64,000 nucleotides of DNA, from NCBI RefSeq assembly GCF_016616235.1, contig NZ_CP067100.1, positions 7,437,001 to 7,501,000 of the forward strand. The letters run 5' to 3'. Each line of letters starts with the position of its first letter. The stretch's first letter is position 1. The DNA comes from Bradyrhizobium diazoefficiens (GTDB lineage: Bacteria; Pseudomonadota; Alphaproteobacteria; Rhizobiales; Xanthobacteraceae). The position numbers and the translations under genes are program-made. Positions 16,235 through 25,444 of this stretch are shown here, piece after piece. The notes under the pieces were generated by a model. The model did no database searches, was not told the DNA's origin, and saw only the letters and a program-made list of their open reading frames with translations.

Positions 16235-17708
16235 TCCCCCTCCAGGCTAAGGCGTGCACACTTCTCGGAGCCTCCAACCGAGAGCCATCTGCTCGAAGCG
16301 GTGCCAACCTCTTCGCATGGTGATGGGGCCGGGCGGCCGCTCGGAGGCGTAGCCGGTCCATCCTCCGAGCCGAGCAATGATCCATGCAAGCCAAGCGATG
16401 GAGTGCTCGGGATGAGGGTTCTTTTGCTTGACGGTTTTGCCTTCGAGCTTGACCTGCAAGGTTTTGAGTATCGGCAGCTGGTCCGCCGGCACTACGTCAG
16501 TGGCCGGACGGTCGACCGTGCCGTCGCGGGCGAGGACGAGTTGCATGATCTTGATAGCTGCCATCACCGCGATGGCGGCGAGCTTGAACAGCGCCTCGGC
16601 CGCCTCGACCTGGCTGCTCTCGATGTCGAGCCCTTGGCTTTTGCTGGTGCGGAACAGCTGCTCGATGTGCCAGCGCTGACGGTACCAAGCGACAATCTGC
16701 AGCGCTTGCTCAACCGTCGTCACCGCATGAGTAGTAACAAGGCGCCAGTGGATCGGCTCTTCGACAGAGGGATCGAGTTCCTTCACCTCTACCAAACGCA
16801 ACGTCAATTGATGCGCCGCTTTCCGGTCGCTGCAGTTGGCCGGGCGCTTGATGGTCACCTCGCCAAAGCGCAGTGCGATCTTGGCCGTTCGGGCCGGACG
16901 GCCGGGCTGTGCCCGAACCTCCAAATCGAAGCGATGCTGGACCGGCCAGTTCTGGGCAATATCAAACAACCTTCCGCCACCCACCAAGGCGCGATCGCGA
17001 CAGACGCGCGTGAGCAAATGGGTCCGAGCGTCAGGAATCCGGTCAAATTCTTCGTAAATGTCGCTCTCACGGTCGCCAATCACCGTGATCATCGCCGCCG
17101 CAGCAAGCGCACTCTTGGCGCCCGCAGCGCCCTTGATCCAACGATAGGACTCCTTCTCTTCGATCGGCTGGTTTCGGTAATCAGGCGATGCAGGCCCCCG
17201 GCGCGTCCAAATCTGCATCCCAGCGAGCCCGAGCAAGGCTCCGCTCCCGGCGTCAACTGCCAATACCGGATGCACAAACAAGCCCGGGTCAATCCCGTTA
17301 CCGGAAGGGCCAAGGCCCCGGACCCGGCCGGCATGCCTCGCATAGTTCAGTTCCGTCGTGTCCTGGATCGCAAGCGCATGCAGCCCTGCAACCCGCTCCG
17401 ACAGCACCTCTGCGCCATGCCCGGCGATCTCATCCACTGTCACGCTCGGATTGTTCAGCCAGCGGCTGAACCCCACCCATTCGGCACGGCCATCGGCGGC
17501 TGCGCGCAGGTTCATCGTGACGCGTTCGACGGCGCGCTGCAACAACAGCGCCCCCTTTTGGCCAGTCGAACGTCACCAAAACGGCCGACTGACCAATCCA
17601 TTCCTGCCTTCAATGCGGTTATCCTTCTTGCAAACCGCACCGCAAGGAATCAGACTCGATTCCCTCAAGGCAAGAAAAATCGTGTGCACGCCTTAGCCTG
17701 GAGGGGGA
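16235..17708 (-). mobile_element. IS4-family insertion sequence, copy B
   Basis: Identical in sequence and orientation to copy A, with inverted repeats at 16235-16261 and 17682-17708. The left flank ends ACCC and the right flank starts GGGT, so the inverted repeat extends into the flanking palindrome. The two copies bracket 11.8 kb containing a regulator, transporter and catabolic genes, in composite-transposon geometry. Confidence 0.85.
16247..17601 (-). CDS. IS4-family transposase (copy B), apparently needing a -1 frameshift
   Basis: Same protein as copy A, including the YREK signature and the split N-terminus. The ATG with ribosome site is at 17601; the main frame opens at 17545; the slippery AAAAGGGGG run is at 17559-17551. 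That both copies keep the same frame break, yet one must descend from a transposition event, argues that the arrangement is compatible with activity, either by frameshifting or by transposase supplied from elsewhere. Confidence 0.8.
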
Positions 17709-17860
17709 GGGTCGCTACGCATGCAGCGAAGCGAAATGCGTAGCGGGGTGGGGTGACGGTCTCTCCACCTCCAACAGTGTCCGTGTGGAGAGATCACCCC
17801 ACCCCGCTCGCGCTGCGCGCGATCGACCCCTCCCCTCCAGGGGAGGGTGAAGGAGACCGC
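17709..17860. repeat. Palindromic intergenic repeat, relative of 4415-4560
   Basis: A long stem pairs 17740-17768 (GGGGTGGGGTGACGGTCTCT) with 17784-17806 (GGAGAGATCACCCCACCCC); a compact palindrome CCCCTCCCCTCC-A-GGGGAGGG follows at about 17827-17849. The latter shows what the palindrome occupied by the IS probably looked like before insertion. Confidence 0.75.
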
Positions 17861-17869
17861 GCCCACGGC

Positions 17870-19081
17870 TTACTTTACCAATTCGCACCCACCCTCCGCC
17901 AGCGGCCGGAACGCCTGGTCCGCCGGTATTGTCGAGACCAGCTTGTAATAGTCGTAGGGATATTTCGACTCCTCCGGCTTCTTCACCTCGAACAGGTACA
18001 TGGGATGCACGACGCGGCCGTCCTGGCGGATCGTGGTGTCGCCGAACAGCTTGTCCTTGCCCCTGAACTTCTTCATCTCGGGCACGACCTCCTTCGCATT
18101 GTCGCTGCCGGTTGCCGCGACCGCATTGAGATAAGCGAGCGTAGAGGCATAGACGCCGGCCTGGTTGCCGCTCGGCATCTTGCCATTCATGCCCGGCCGC
18201 GCCGCAAAGCGTTTTGCAAACGCGCGGGTGTCGTCGTTCATGTCCCAATAGAAGGCTTCCATCAGCTGGAGGCCCTGCGCGACCTTGATGCCCATGCCGT
18301 GGACGTCGTTGATGAAGAGCAGGAAGGCGACGAGCTTCTGCCCGCCCTGCTGGATGCCGAACTCTGCGGCCTGCTTCACCGCGTTGATGGTGTCGCCGCC
18401 GGCGTTGGCAAGGCCGATCACTTGCGCCTTCGAGCCCTGCGCCTGCAACAGGAAGGAGGCGAAGTCGGAGGTGCCGAGCGGATGTTTGGATGAGCCGAGC
18501 ACCTTGCCGCCATGCGCTTCGATATACTTTTGCGCTTCCGCCTCGATGCCCTTGCCGAGCGCGTAGTCGACCGTCAGAAAATACCAGTCCTTGCCACCAC
18601 GGGACATCATCGCCGCCGCCGTGGTGTTGCCGGTCGCCCAGGCGTCGTTGACCCACTGGATGGTGTTGGGCGAGCAGGCCTTGCCGGTGAGATCCGAGCT
18701 TGCCGTGGATGACGCCAGGAACGTCATGCGGCTGTCGCGCAAGAGCGTGTTGATGGAAAGGCCGACGGCCGAGTTCGGCACGTCGACGATGGCATCGACG
18801 CCTTCGACATCAAGCCATTTGCGCGCAATCGCATTGCCGACGTCCGCCTTGTTCTGATGATCGGCATAGACGATCTCGACCTTGATGCCTTTGCCGCCGC
18901 CGTTGAAGTCCTCAGCCGCCATGCGCGCGGCCTCGACGGACCCCATGCCGTTGGTGTCCTGGAAGATGCCTGAGATGTCGTTGAGCACGCCGACACGCAC
19001 GACATTGTCGGAAATCTCCGCGCCTGCTGAACTAGCCGCAAGGCTCGCGGCCAGCGCGAGCGTCCACTTCAGATGTTTCAT
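17870..19081 (-). CDS. ABC solute-binding protein, branched-chain amino acid type, linked to P450
   Basis: 403 residues with a signal peptide (MKHLKWTLALAASLAASSAG, cleavage near AGAE). HAAT-family binding protein (VVRVGVLNDISGIFQDTNGM). It starts 33 bp after the P450 stop on the same strand with GGGAGGGAG upstream, so the two are very likely co-transcribed. Family members in related bacteria bind aromatic acids, so it may capture the P450's substrate. No membrane components are adjacent. Confidence 0.85.
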   Translation of the reverse strand: MKHLKWTLALAASLAASSAGAEISDNVVRVGVLNDISGIFQDTNGMGSVEAARMAAEDFNGGGKGIKVEIVYADHQNKADVGNAIARKWLDVEGVDAIVDVPNSAVGLSINTLLRDSRMTFLASSTASSDLTGKACSPNTIQWVNDAWATGNTTAAAMMSRGGKDWYFLTVDYALGKGIEAEAQKYIEAHGGKVLGSSKHPLGTSDFASFLLQAQGSKAQVIGLANAGGDTINAVKQAAEFGIQQGGQKLVAFLLFINDVHGMGIKVAQGLQLMEAFYWDMNDDTRAFAKRFAARPGMNGKMPSGNQAGVYASTLAYLNAVAATGSDNAKEVVPEMKKFRGKDKLFGDTTIRQDGRVVHPMYLFEVKKPEESKYPYDYYKLVSTIPADQAFRPLAEGGCELVK

Positions 19082-19114
19082 CGCTCCCTCCCCTGTTTTG
19101 ACTTGCCGCCGCGG

Positions 19115-20323
19115 TCAGGCCGGTGTGATGGTCACCGGCAGGCTGTCCAGCCCGCGTAGCGTATTGTTGAAGCGGCGCTTCGGCTCGCCCGTGATCTCGA
19201 TGCTGGCGACGCGGCGGGCCAGCGCCGTAAGCATCGTCTCGCCTTCCAGGCGCGCCACGAGCTGGCCGACGCACATGTGGATGCCGGAGCCGTAGCCGAC
19301 ATGACCGGAGGTGCGGCGCGTGATGTCGTAATCGTCCGGCCTGTCCCAGCGCCGCGGATCGCGATTGGCGGCGGCGAGGAACATCAGCACCTTCTCGCCC
19401 TCGCCGATCGTCGCGCCGGAGAGCTCGACATCGCGCGTGGTGGTGCGGAAGAACGTCTGCACCGGACTCTCAAACCGCACCGCCTCCTCGAAAGCGTTAC
19501 GGGCCAGTGTGAGATCGGCACGCAAGCGCTGCCATTGCTCCGGGAAGCGCGCGAGGCAGTAGACCGCCGCACCGATGCCATTGACGGTGGTGTCCAGGCC
19601 GGCCGACAGCAATGATCGCACCAGCAGCGGCGCCTCTTCCGCCGTGATCGCACCCTCGTCCACATGGGCGTGAATGCAGGCTCCGATGCCGGCGGGCGTG
19701 AGGTTATCGCGCTGGCACTGCGCGGTGACATAGGCCTGGTGCGGCGCCGAGCGCGCAATGGCCTCCTGGCGCAGCTCGTTGGGCGGGCCGAACGCATTGA
19801 ACACGACGCTCGCGTAGGGAATCAGATGTTCGCGGCCCTCCGGCTTCAGGCCCAGCGCATCCGGAAAGATCGAGAGCGGATAGGCTTCCGCGAGATCCGT
19901 GATCGCGTCGAAGCTGCGCTTCTCCAGCAGCGCATCGACCCGCTTCTCGGCTGCCGCTGCAAAGCGGTCGCGCAGCCCTTTCATCACGGTCGGCGACAGC
20001 ACCTTTGACAACACGGCCCGCGTGCGGGTGTGCGCAGGCGGATCGGCTTCGAGAATCAGGCTCGGCGGCCGCCAGGGCGCCTCCTTCTTGAAGTCCGAGA
20101 GACCAACGCCGCGGCTGGAGCAGAACGTCGCGGGATCGTTCAGGACAGCATGGACCTCGGCATGGCGCGCCACGCCGTAGACGTTCCACTTATCGAGATA
20201 GACGATCGGCCCCGCCTCCCGCAGCAGCTCATGCACAGGATAGGGATCGGCAAAAAAATTCATCGCGAAGGGATCGACGTCGAGATGCGGGACGCCTGAA
20301 GCAGGGGAGCCGGATGCGCTCAT
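19115..20323 (-). CDS. Cytochrome P450, CYP199A-like
   Basis: 402 residues, soluble bacterial P450. I-helix AGLDTT (241-246), ExxR at E280-R283, haem-ligand region GYGSGIHMCVGQ with Cys351. The stretch WRPPSLILEADPP contains Arg85 and Ser88, matching the Arg/Ser pair that anchors the carboxylate in CYP199A2/A4 of Rhodopseudomonas palustris, enzymes that demethylate 4-methoxybenzoate to 4-hydroxybenzoate. A para-substituted benzoate is therefore the likely substrate. No ferredoxin or reductase partner gene is in the window. Divergent from a MarR gene and followed by a binding-protein gene. Confidence 0.85.
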   Translation of the reverse strand: MSASGSPASGVPHLDVDPFAMNFFADPYPVHELLREAGPIVYLDKWNVYGVARHAEVHAVLNDPATFCSSRGVGLSDFKKEAPWRPPSLILEADPPAHTRTRAVLSKVLSPTVMKGLRDRFAAAAEKRVDALLEKRSFDAITDLAEAYPLSIFPDALGLKPEGREHLIPYASVVFNAFGPPNELRQEAIARSAPHQAYVTAQCQRDNLTPAGIGACIHAHVDEGAITAEEAPLLVRSLLSAGLDTTVNGIGAAVYCLARFPEQWQRLRADLTLARNAFEEAVRFESPVQTFFRTTTRDVELSGATIGEGEKVLMFLAAANRDPRRWDRPDDYDITRRTSGHVGYGSGIHMCVGQLVARLEGETMLTALARRVASIEITGEPKRRFNNTLRGLDSLPVTITPA

Positions 20324-20406
20324 TGAAGTCCTCCCTCATTTTGATCTTGTGAAAGGGCGGCGCTTGCCCTTAGGTCTGCCGGCACGCCACGAGCCAGAAG
20401 CCCGAC

Positions 20407-20913
20407 ATGCCGCCTTCGACCAGAGCCCGCCAGAAAACTGCGACTGCCGAGGCAGGGCCGACGCTCGACCTCGACCGTTACGTCCCGGCCTTCATCACCT
20501 TCATCGCCAACAAGCTCTCGAACAGCGCGACCGCGTTCTATCAGAAGCAGTTCGGCGTCAACGTCACGGAATGGCGGATCATGTCGCTGCTGGCGATCGA
20601 GCCCGGCATCCCGGCCTCGCGCATCTGCCACGTCATCGGCTTCGACAAGGGCCCGGTGAGCCGAACGTTGGCGGGACTGGAGAAGCGCGGGCTGGTGTCG
20701 ATCCGCACCGATCCGAACGATGGCCGCACCCACTCGATCTCGCTGACGGCGAAGGGCCGCGCCACCCATGACAAGGTGATCGTCGCGGCGTTCGAGCGCG
20801 AGCGGCGGCTGTTGTCGTGCCTGAGCAAGGATGAGCGCGAGGTGCTGATCGATCTGCTCCGCCGGCTGCACGAAAATCTCGGCGCGGTGACGGACGGCAG
20901 CACCGAGGCCTGA
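20407..20913 (+). CDS. MarR-family transcriptional regulator
   Basis: 168 residues. Winged helix about 60-135, with recognition region PASRICHVIGFDKGPVSRTL and wing TDPNDGRTHSISLTAKGR. Divergent from the P450 gene across an 83-bp gap, so a repressor of the P450 unit that responds to an aromatic acid or its CoA ester is the simplest reading. It points toward the convergent feruloyl-CoA synthase gene. Candidate operators with GTTGC/GCAAC symmetry lie downstream near 21070 rather than in the divergent gap. Confidence 0.85.
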   Translation: MPPSTRARQKTATAEAGPTLDLDRYVPAFITFIANKLSNSATAFYQKQFGVNVTEWRIMSLLAIEPGIPASRICHVIGFDKGPVSRTLAGLEKRGLVSIRTDPNDGRTHSISLTAKGRATHDKVIVAAFERERRLLSCLSKDEREVLIDLLRRLHENLGAVTDGSTEA

Positions 20914-21062
20914 CACGCCGCGCGCCGGGCGCCATCCCCCCTCATTCCCAGGCATGGCCCGGCGTCTGCCGACGGTGCCATTGCGACCGAGCATTGTTTC
21001 CTCCGAGATCAGACGCGGCAGTTCCTTCGCCGTCATTCTTCTCCGGCAGGGTTCGCATAACT
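20914..21062. other. Gap after marR; possible remnant of a leftward gene start
   Basis: On the minus strand two start codons with good ribosome sites occur, ATG at 21036 (GGAGAAGA) and ATG at 20994 (GGAGGAAACA), but the reading frame runs antisense through marR and has no plausible product. It may be the 5' end of a gene whose body was deleted. No other content seen. Confidence 0.25.
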
Positions 21063-21080
21063 TAGTTGCTTAGGCAACAA
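21063..21080. promoter_or_regulatory. Candidate MarR-type operator, with a second half-matching site at 21273-21290
   Basis: GTTGCTTAGGCAAC at 21065-21078 is a dyad with six of seven pairs matched. AGTTG-N6-CAACT at 21274-21289 resembles it and overlaps the stop of the feruloyl-CoA synthase gene. Both flank a 140-bp inverted repeat. MarR proteins often bind TTGC-N-GCAA dyads, and a MarR gene is adjacent, but neither site precedes an intact gene. Confidence 0.35.
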
Positions 21081-21130
21081 AAGAATCGACAAAGATATTG
21101 CGGCAGGCTGACTGGCCTATTGGCCATTGC

Positions 21131-21270
21131 CGCTCTCGTGTCCCGGACGCGGCGCGGCATGAAATGACGCGACGCAGAGCCGGGATCCACGCACCCATGT
21201 GTACGACGAGAGATGGGTCGGCTCTGCAGCACATCACTGCGTGCTGCGCTGCGTCCGGGGCACGGGAGCG
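21131..21270. repeat. 140-bp element with 20-bp inverted ends
   Basis: The ends CGCTCTCGTGTCCCGGACGC (21131-21150) and GCGTCCGGGGCACGGGAGCG (21251-21270) pair at 18 of 20 positions. An inner pair (GCAGAGCCGGGATCC near 21175 and GGTCGGCTCTGC near 21217) extends the fold. It belongs to a different repeat family from the others in the window. Confidence 0.65.
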
Positions 21271-21288
21271 ATTAGTTGAGCAGGCAAC

Positions 21289-23148
21289 TCAGCCGTTGCA
21301 ACCGATCCAGTCGCCCGCCGCATCATCGTTCAACCGCGCCACCGCCTCCGCACGCCGTGTCAGCACGGCGCGCTGATTGATGTAGCCCTTGTCGGTGATC
21401 TCGCCGCCATCGACCGAGGGCGGCTCGGCGAGCAGCAGTGCGCGGGTGGCGTGGCCGGAGGAATTGCCGCTCTGCTGCTTCAGTCTTGCGAGCCCCTGCG
21501 CGATCGCGACCCTGACCTTGTCATGCGCCAGCACGTCGTTCACATCTGCCGTTTCGGGCAGACCGGCATGGGCCCGACAGGCACCAAGGCTCGGGAACAC
21601 CAGGAAGCGTACTTCGTCGCCGCCATGGCCGGCAACAACAATGTCCTGCGCAAGCGGCGCCAGTGCGGCGATGCCGGCAACGCGCAGCGTGCCGACGCTG
21701 ACCCAGGTGCCGGAATTGAGCTTGAAATCTTCGGCAACGCGGCCGTCGAAGAACAGCCCGCGTTCAGGCCGCACGGGATCCGCGAATTTCACCGCGTCGC
21801 CGATGAGATAGAAGCCCTCCTCGTCAAAGGCCTGTCTGGTCAGCTCCGGCGCCTTCCAATAGCCCGGCGTGACGTTGGGGCCGCGCACCCGCACCTCCAG
21901 CTTGTCGCCTGACGTGACGAGCTTCAGCTCGGTGCCGGGAATCGGCACGCCAATATTGCCGGAGCGCTCGGCCAGGAAATGGCAGTCTGTGGCGAGCGGC
22001 GACGTTTCCGTCGAGCCCCAGGCCGAGACCATCGGCAATGCACGGCCGACGGTCTCGATGGAAAGCTCCTCTAACGCGTCCCAGAGATTCTGCGGCAAGG
22101 CGGCGCCGGCATAGAAGGCGAACTTCACCTCCCTGAAGAAGCGGCGACGCAACTCGTCATCGCCGCGCAGCGCCGCGATCAGTATGTCAAAGCCGCGCGG
22201 CACGTTGAAATAGACTGTCGGCATCACGCTCTTCAAGTTGGCGAGTGACGTCGCAAAGAGACCGGGTGCCGGCTTGCCACTATCGATGTAGAGCGAGCCG
22301 CCATTGCGCAGCACGAGATTGAAATTGTGGTTGGCACCGAAGGTATGACTCCAGGGCAGCCAGTCGAGAATGACCAGGTCGCCGCGGCCTGGCTCGAGGA
22401 AGGTCCAGGTCTGCGCCTTGGCCTGCTGGCTCGAGGTCAGCATGCGCTGGGTGTTGATGACCGCCTTGGGCGTTCCGGTGGAGCCCGAGGTGAACAGGAA
22501 TTTTGCGATCGTATCCGGCGTCACTGCGGTGAACGCCTTTGCGACCTCGGGCGTCTCCGGCGTCGCCGCGACGGTGCGGAACGCCAACGCATCGGCATCA
22601 TCGGCATTGCCGCTGATGATCTGCGCATTGTGGAATGGCTTGATCGCGGCCAGGGCCGCCGCAAACGGCTTTGTCGCGGAGACATAGATCGCGCCGGGTT
22701 CGAGCAACGCGATCATGCTCTTCAGCTTGTCGAAGTCTTTCGACATCAGCGAATAAGCCGGCGAGATCGCGGCTGAGGGCACGCCGACATGCTGGGCGGC
22801 GAGCGCCAGCAGCGCATGGTCGATGCTGTTGTCGGAGAGAATCACGAGCGGACGCTCGGCGCTGAGCCCCTGCGCCAGGATCCAGGACGCAGCCGCACGC
22901 ACCTGCCGCAACGCCTGGGCATAGGTCACGGTGGTCCAGGGCGCGTCGGCATTGCCGCGCTCGGCAAGGAAGATCATGTCGGGCGTCTGCCGCGCAAAAT
23001 GCTCCAGCCAGTCGCCGATGCAGCCCGCGCTCTCGCGCAAGGGCTCCGGCGAGCGCAGCACGATGCTGCCGTCGGCGCGGTGCTCGGCGACGGTTCTTGG
23101 CGTTGCGAACAGGTGAGAGGCGTCACCGCGGTGGGCGGCCGTCGTCAT
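21289..23148 (-). CDS. fcs: Feruloyl-CoA synthase (acyl-CoA synthetase of the ANL superfamily)
   Basis: 619 residues. AMP-binding motif FTSGSTGTPKAV near 217-228, adenylate-forming motif AWGSTETSP, and C-terminal GLFFDGRVAEDFKLNSGTWV with EITDKGYINQRAVL, which is characteristic of feruloyl-CoA synthases of side-chain-shortening hydroxycinnamate pathways. It activates ferulate or related hydroxycinnamates with ATP and CoA. The ATG at 23148 has a perfect AGGAGG site. The usual partner, enoyl-CoA hydratase/aldolase, is not in the window. Neighbouring MarR and P450 genes fit plant-aromatic catabolism. Exact substrate range is uncertain. Confidence 0.8.
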   Translation of the reverse strand: MTTAAHRGDASHLFATPRTVAEHRADGSIVLRSPEPLRESAGCIGDWLEHFARQTPDMIFLAERGNADAPWTTVTYAQALRQVRAAASWILAQGLSAERPLVILSDNSIDHALLALAAQHVGVPSAAISPAYSLMSKDFDKLKSMIALLEPGAIYVSATKPFAAALAAIKPFHNAQIISGNADDADALAFRTVAATPETPEVAKAFTAVTPDTIAKFLFTSGSTGTPKAVINTQRMLTSSQQAKAQTWTFLEPGRGDLVILDWLPWSHTFGANHNFNLVLRNGGSLYIDSGKPAPGLFATSLANLKSVMPTVYFNVPRGFDILIAALRGDDELRRRFFREVKFAFYAGAALPQNLWDALEELSIETVGRALPMVSAWGSTETSPLATDCHFLAERSGNIGVPIPGTELKLVTSGDKLEVRVRGPNVTPGYWKAPELTRQAFDEEGFYLIGDAVKFADPVRPERGLFFDGRVAEDFKLNSGTWVSVGTLRVAGIAALAPLAQDIVVAGHGGDEVRFLVFPSLGACRAHAGLPETADVNDVLAHDKVRVAIAQGLARLKQQSGNSSGHATRALLLAEPPSVDGGEITDKGYINQRAVLTRRAEAVARLNDDAAGDWIGCNG

Positions 23149-23442
23149 GGGTTTCCTCCTCGCCCGGTCGGGACCCGGGATCGTCCGCAGCCTCGTTCCG
23201 GGCTGCTTTGGCCGTAATGTTGAGCACAGCAACCGTTGTCGTCACACGACCGGCAGGGCGAAGACAAGATCAGCTCCTGTGGATTCTGTCCTGCTCCGCC
23301 CGACCCAGCTGCTCAAAACATATGCAAATGCCCTCGAACGGGCGCTAGGGCTGCGACACATCGGCTGGTCGAAATATCCTATAACTGCATGATAGCTCGA
23401 CAATATCCGGAGCACTGGTCGCTGCCCCGGTAATGTACACAA

Positions 23443-23459
23443 TGGCACGTCGCTTGCTT
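23443..23459 (+). promoter_or_regulatory. Sigma-54 promoter for atzF
   Basis: TGGCACGTCGCTTGC is an exact match to the -24/-12 consensus TGGCACG-N4-TTGC. It ends 41 bp before the atzF ATG at 23498, giving a leader of about 30 nt. RpoN dependence would fit nitrogen-limitation control through NtrC. I did not find a clear NtrC box upstream; the rest of the 349-bp divergent gap (23149-23497) shows only an AT-rich stretch near 23372-23408. Confidence 0.8.
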
Positions 23460-23497
23460 CAATCCAGGCGAGGACAAGTTGCCGGAGTTTTGTCGCT

Positions 23498-25312
23498 ATG
23501 GGGGCTGAGCAGCCTGAAACGATCGCCGCGATCGTGGCCGCGCATCGTGCGGGCACGATGACGCCGGCGCAGACGATCACGCGGACTTATCAGCGCATCC
23601 GCGACCACAACGACCCCGCCGTCTTCATCAGCCTGCGCGACGAGCAGGACGCGATTGCGGAAGCCGAAAAGCTCGCCACGAAGGACGCGGCCGGCCTACC
23701 GCTCTATGGCGTGCCGGTCGCAGTGAAAGACAATATCGACGCCCTCGGATTTCCCACCACCGCGGCCTGCCCCACCTTCTCCTATACGCCGACGCACGAT
23801 TCGACCGCGGTCGAACGGCTGCGCGCAGCGGGCGCGATCATCATCGGCAAGACCAATCTCGACCAGTTCGCGACCGGCCTCGTCGGCGTGCGCTCGCCCT
23901 ACGGCATCCCGAAGAACCCGATCCGCGAGGATCTCATCCCCGGCGGATCGAGCTCGGGCTCCGCCGTGGCGGTCGGCGCTGGCCTCGTGCCGCTGTCGCT
24001 CGGCACCGACACCGCCGGCTCAGGCCGCGTGCCGGCGATGCTCAACAATATCGTCGGGCTGAAGCCGAGCCTCGGCATGATCTCGACCGCGGGCCTGGTG
24101 CCGGCCTGCCGCACGCTCGACTGCATCTCGGTGTTCGCGCTGACGGTGGACGACGCCGCGCTCGCGCTCTCCGTCTTGGCCGGCCCCGACCAGGCCGATC
24201 CGTTCTCGCGCGACCGGCCGCTCGGCGCGATCACGACGTTTCCGGCGAACCTGCGCCTCGGCGTGCCGCGCAGCGGCCAACTGATTTTCTTCGGCGACAA
24301 GACGGCGGAGGCCGCCTATGGCGAGGCGCTGAAGCGCTGGACCGCGCTCGGTGCTGGCCTGGTCGAGTTCGACCTCGAGCCGCTCTACGAGACGGCGCGG
24401 CTGCTGTATGAGGGACCGTGGGTCGCCGAGCGCTATCTCGTGATCAAGGGTCTGCTGGCGTCCGCGCCTGATTCGATTCATCCGGTGACGCGCGATATCA
24501 CCGCGGCGGGCGCGCGGCTCACGGCCGCAGAAACCTTCTCCGCGCTGTATCGCCTGCAGGGACTGCGCAAGATCGCCGAGCGCACCTTCGCAAACGTCGA
24601 CGCGCTGGTGCTGCCGACGGCGCCGACGGCGTATACGACTGCGCAGGTGCTGGCCAATCCGATCGAGCTCAACAGCCGGCTCGGCACCTACACCAACTTC
24701 GTCAACCTGCTCGACCTGTGCGGTCTTGCGGTGCCGGCATCGATGCGTGCGGACGGCATTCCGTTCGGCATTACGCTGCTCGCGCCGGCTGGACGCGATG
24801 CGCTGCTCGCCAGCATCGGACGCGTCTTCCACGCGGATACGGAGCTGACCATGGGTGCAAAGCGCGTGGCGCAACCTGCGCTCGCGCCACTGCCAGCAAG
24901 GGGCACCGACGAAATTCCGATCGCGGTGGTCGGTGCGCATCTCTCCGGCATGGCACTCAACGGCGAATTGACGGCGCTGAACGCAAAGCTGGTCGAAGCG
25001 ACCAGGACCGCCCCCGATTACAAGCTCTATGCACTCAAGACCACGCCGCCGAAGCCGGGCCTGCTGCGCGTCGAGGCCGGGACAGGCGCCTCGATCGAGC
25101 TGGAGATCTGGTCACTGTCATCCTCCGCCTTCGGCAAGTTCGTCAACGCGATCCCCGCGCCGATGGCGATCGGCACCATCAGGCTAGCCGATGGCCCCCG
25201 CGTGAAGGGATTTCTGGTCGAGCCGGAAGTGTTGGGTGACGCCCGCGATATCACGGCGTATGGCGGATGGCGCGCCTATATGAAGGAAGCCGCGGCGAGG
25301 CAAGTCTCGTAG
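23498..25312 (+). CDS. atzF: Allophanate hydrolase (AtzF type)
   Basis: 604 residues. N-terminal amidase-signature domain with the Ser-cisSer-Lys triad: Lys77 (GVPVAVKDNID), the cis-Ser in GGSSSGSA (about 151) and nucleophile Ser175 (GTDTAGSGR). The C-terminal domain (about 460-604; IAVVGAHLSGMALNGEL, KGFLVEPEVLGDA) is typical of allophanate hydrolases and removes the second carboxyl group. It splits allophanate into two ammonia and two CO2. It faces the operon encoding AtzG/AtzE-like proteins, whose product would be allophanate, and has its own sigma-54 promoter. No urea carboxylase gene is in the window. Confidence 0.9.
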   Translation: MGAEQPETIAAIVAAHRAGTMTPAQTITRTYQRIRDHNDPAVFISLRDEQDAIAEAEKLATKDAAGLPLYGVPVAVKDNIDALGFPTTAACPTFSYTPTHDSTAVERLRAAGAIIIGKTNLDQFATGLVGVRSPYGIPKNPIREDLIPGGSSSGSAVAVGAGLVPLSLGTDTAGSGRVPAMLNNIVGLKPSLGMISTAGLVPACRTLDCISVFALTVDDAALALSVLAGPDQADPFSRDRPLGAITTFPANLRLGVPRSGQLIFFGDKTAEAAYGEALKRWTALGAGLVEFDLEPLYETARLLYEGPWVAERYLVIKGLLASAPDSIHPVTRDITAAGARLTAAETFSALYRLQGLRKIAERTFANVDALVLPTAPTAYTTAQVLANPIELNSRLGTYTNFVNLLDLCGLAVPASMRADGIPFGITLLAPAGRDALLASIGRVFHADTELTMGAKRVAQPALAPLPARGTDEIPIAVVGAHLSGMALNGELTALNAKLVEATRTAPDYKLYALKTTPPKPGLLRVEAGTGASIELEIWSLSSSAFGKFVNAIPAPMAIGTIRLADGPRVKGFLVEPEVLGDARDITAYGGWRAYMKEAAARQVS

Positions 25313-25437
25313 GATGGGCAAAGCAACTTGTCCGCCGTAGCTCAAAGAGCGAAGGCGGAAGCGTGCCCACCCTCATCATTCGTCGAGATAGGTAGTGGAC
25401 ACGGCGCTTCGCACCTTTTGCCCATCCTACGGCACTG
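25311..25437. repeat. GTAGGATGGGCAAAG-type inverted repeat
   Basis: Outer arms GTAGGATGGGCAAAG (25311-25325) and CTTTTGCCCATCCTAC near 25416-25432 are complementary; inner GAAGGCGGAAGCGTGCCCACC has a matching partner. A degenerate relative is at 42756-42850. It lies between the convergent atzF and the small leftward gene and may help end both transcripts. Confidence 0.7.
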
Positions 25438-25444
25438 ATTTCAT

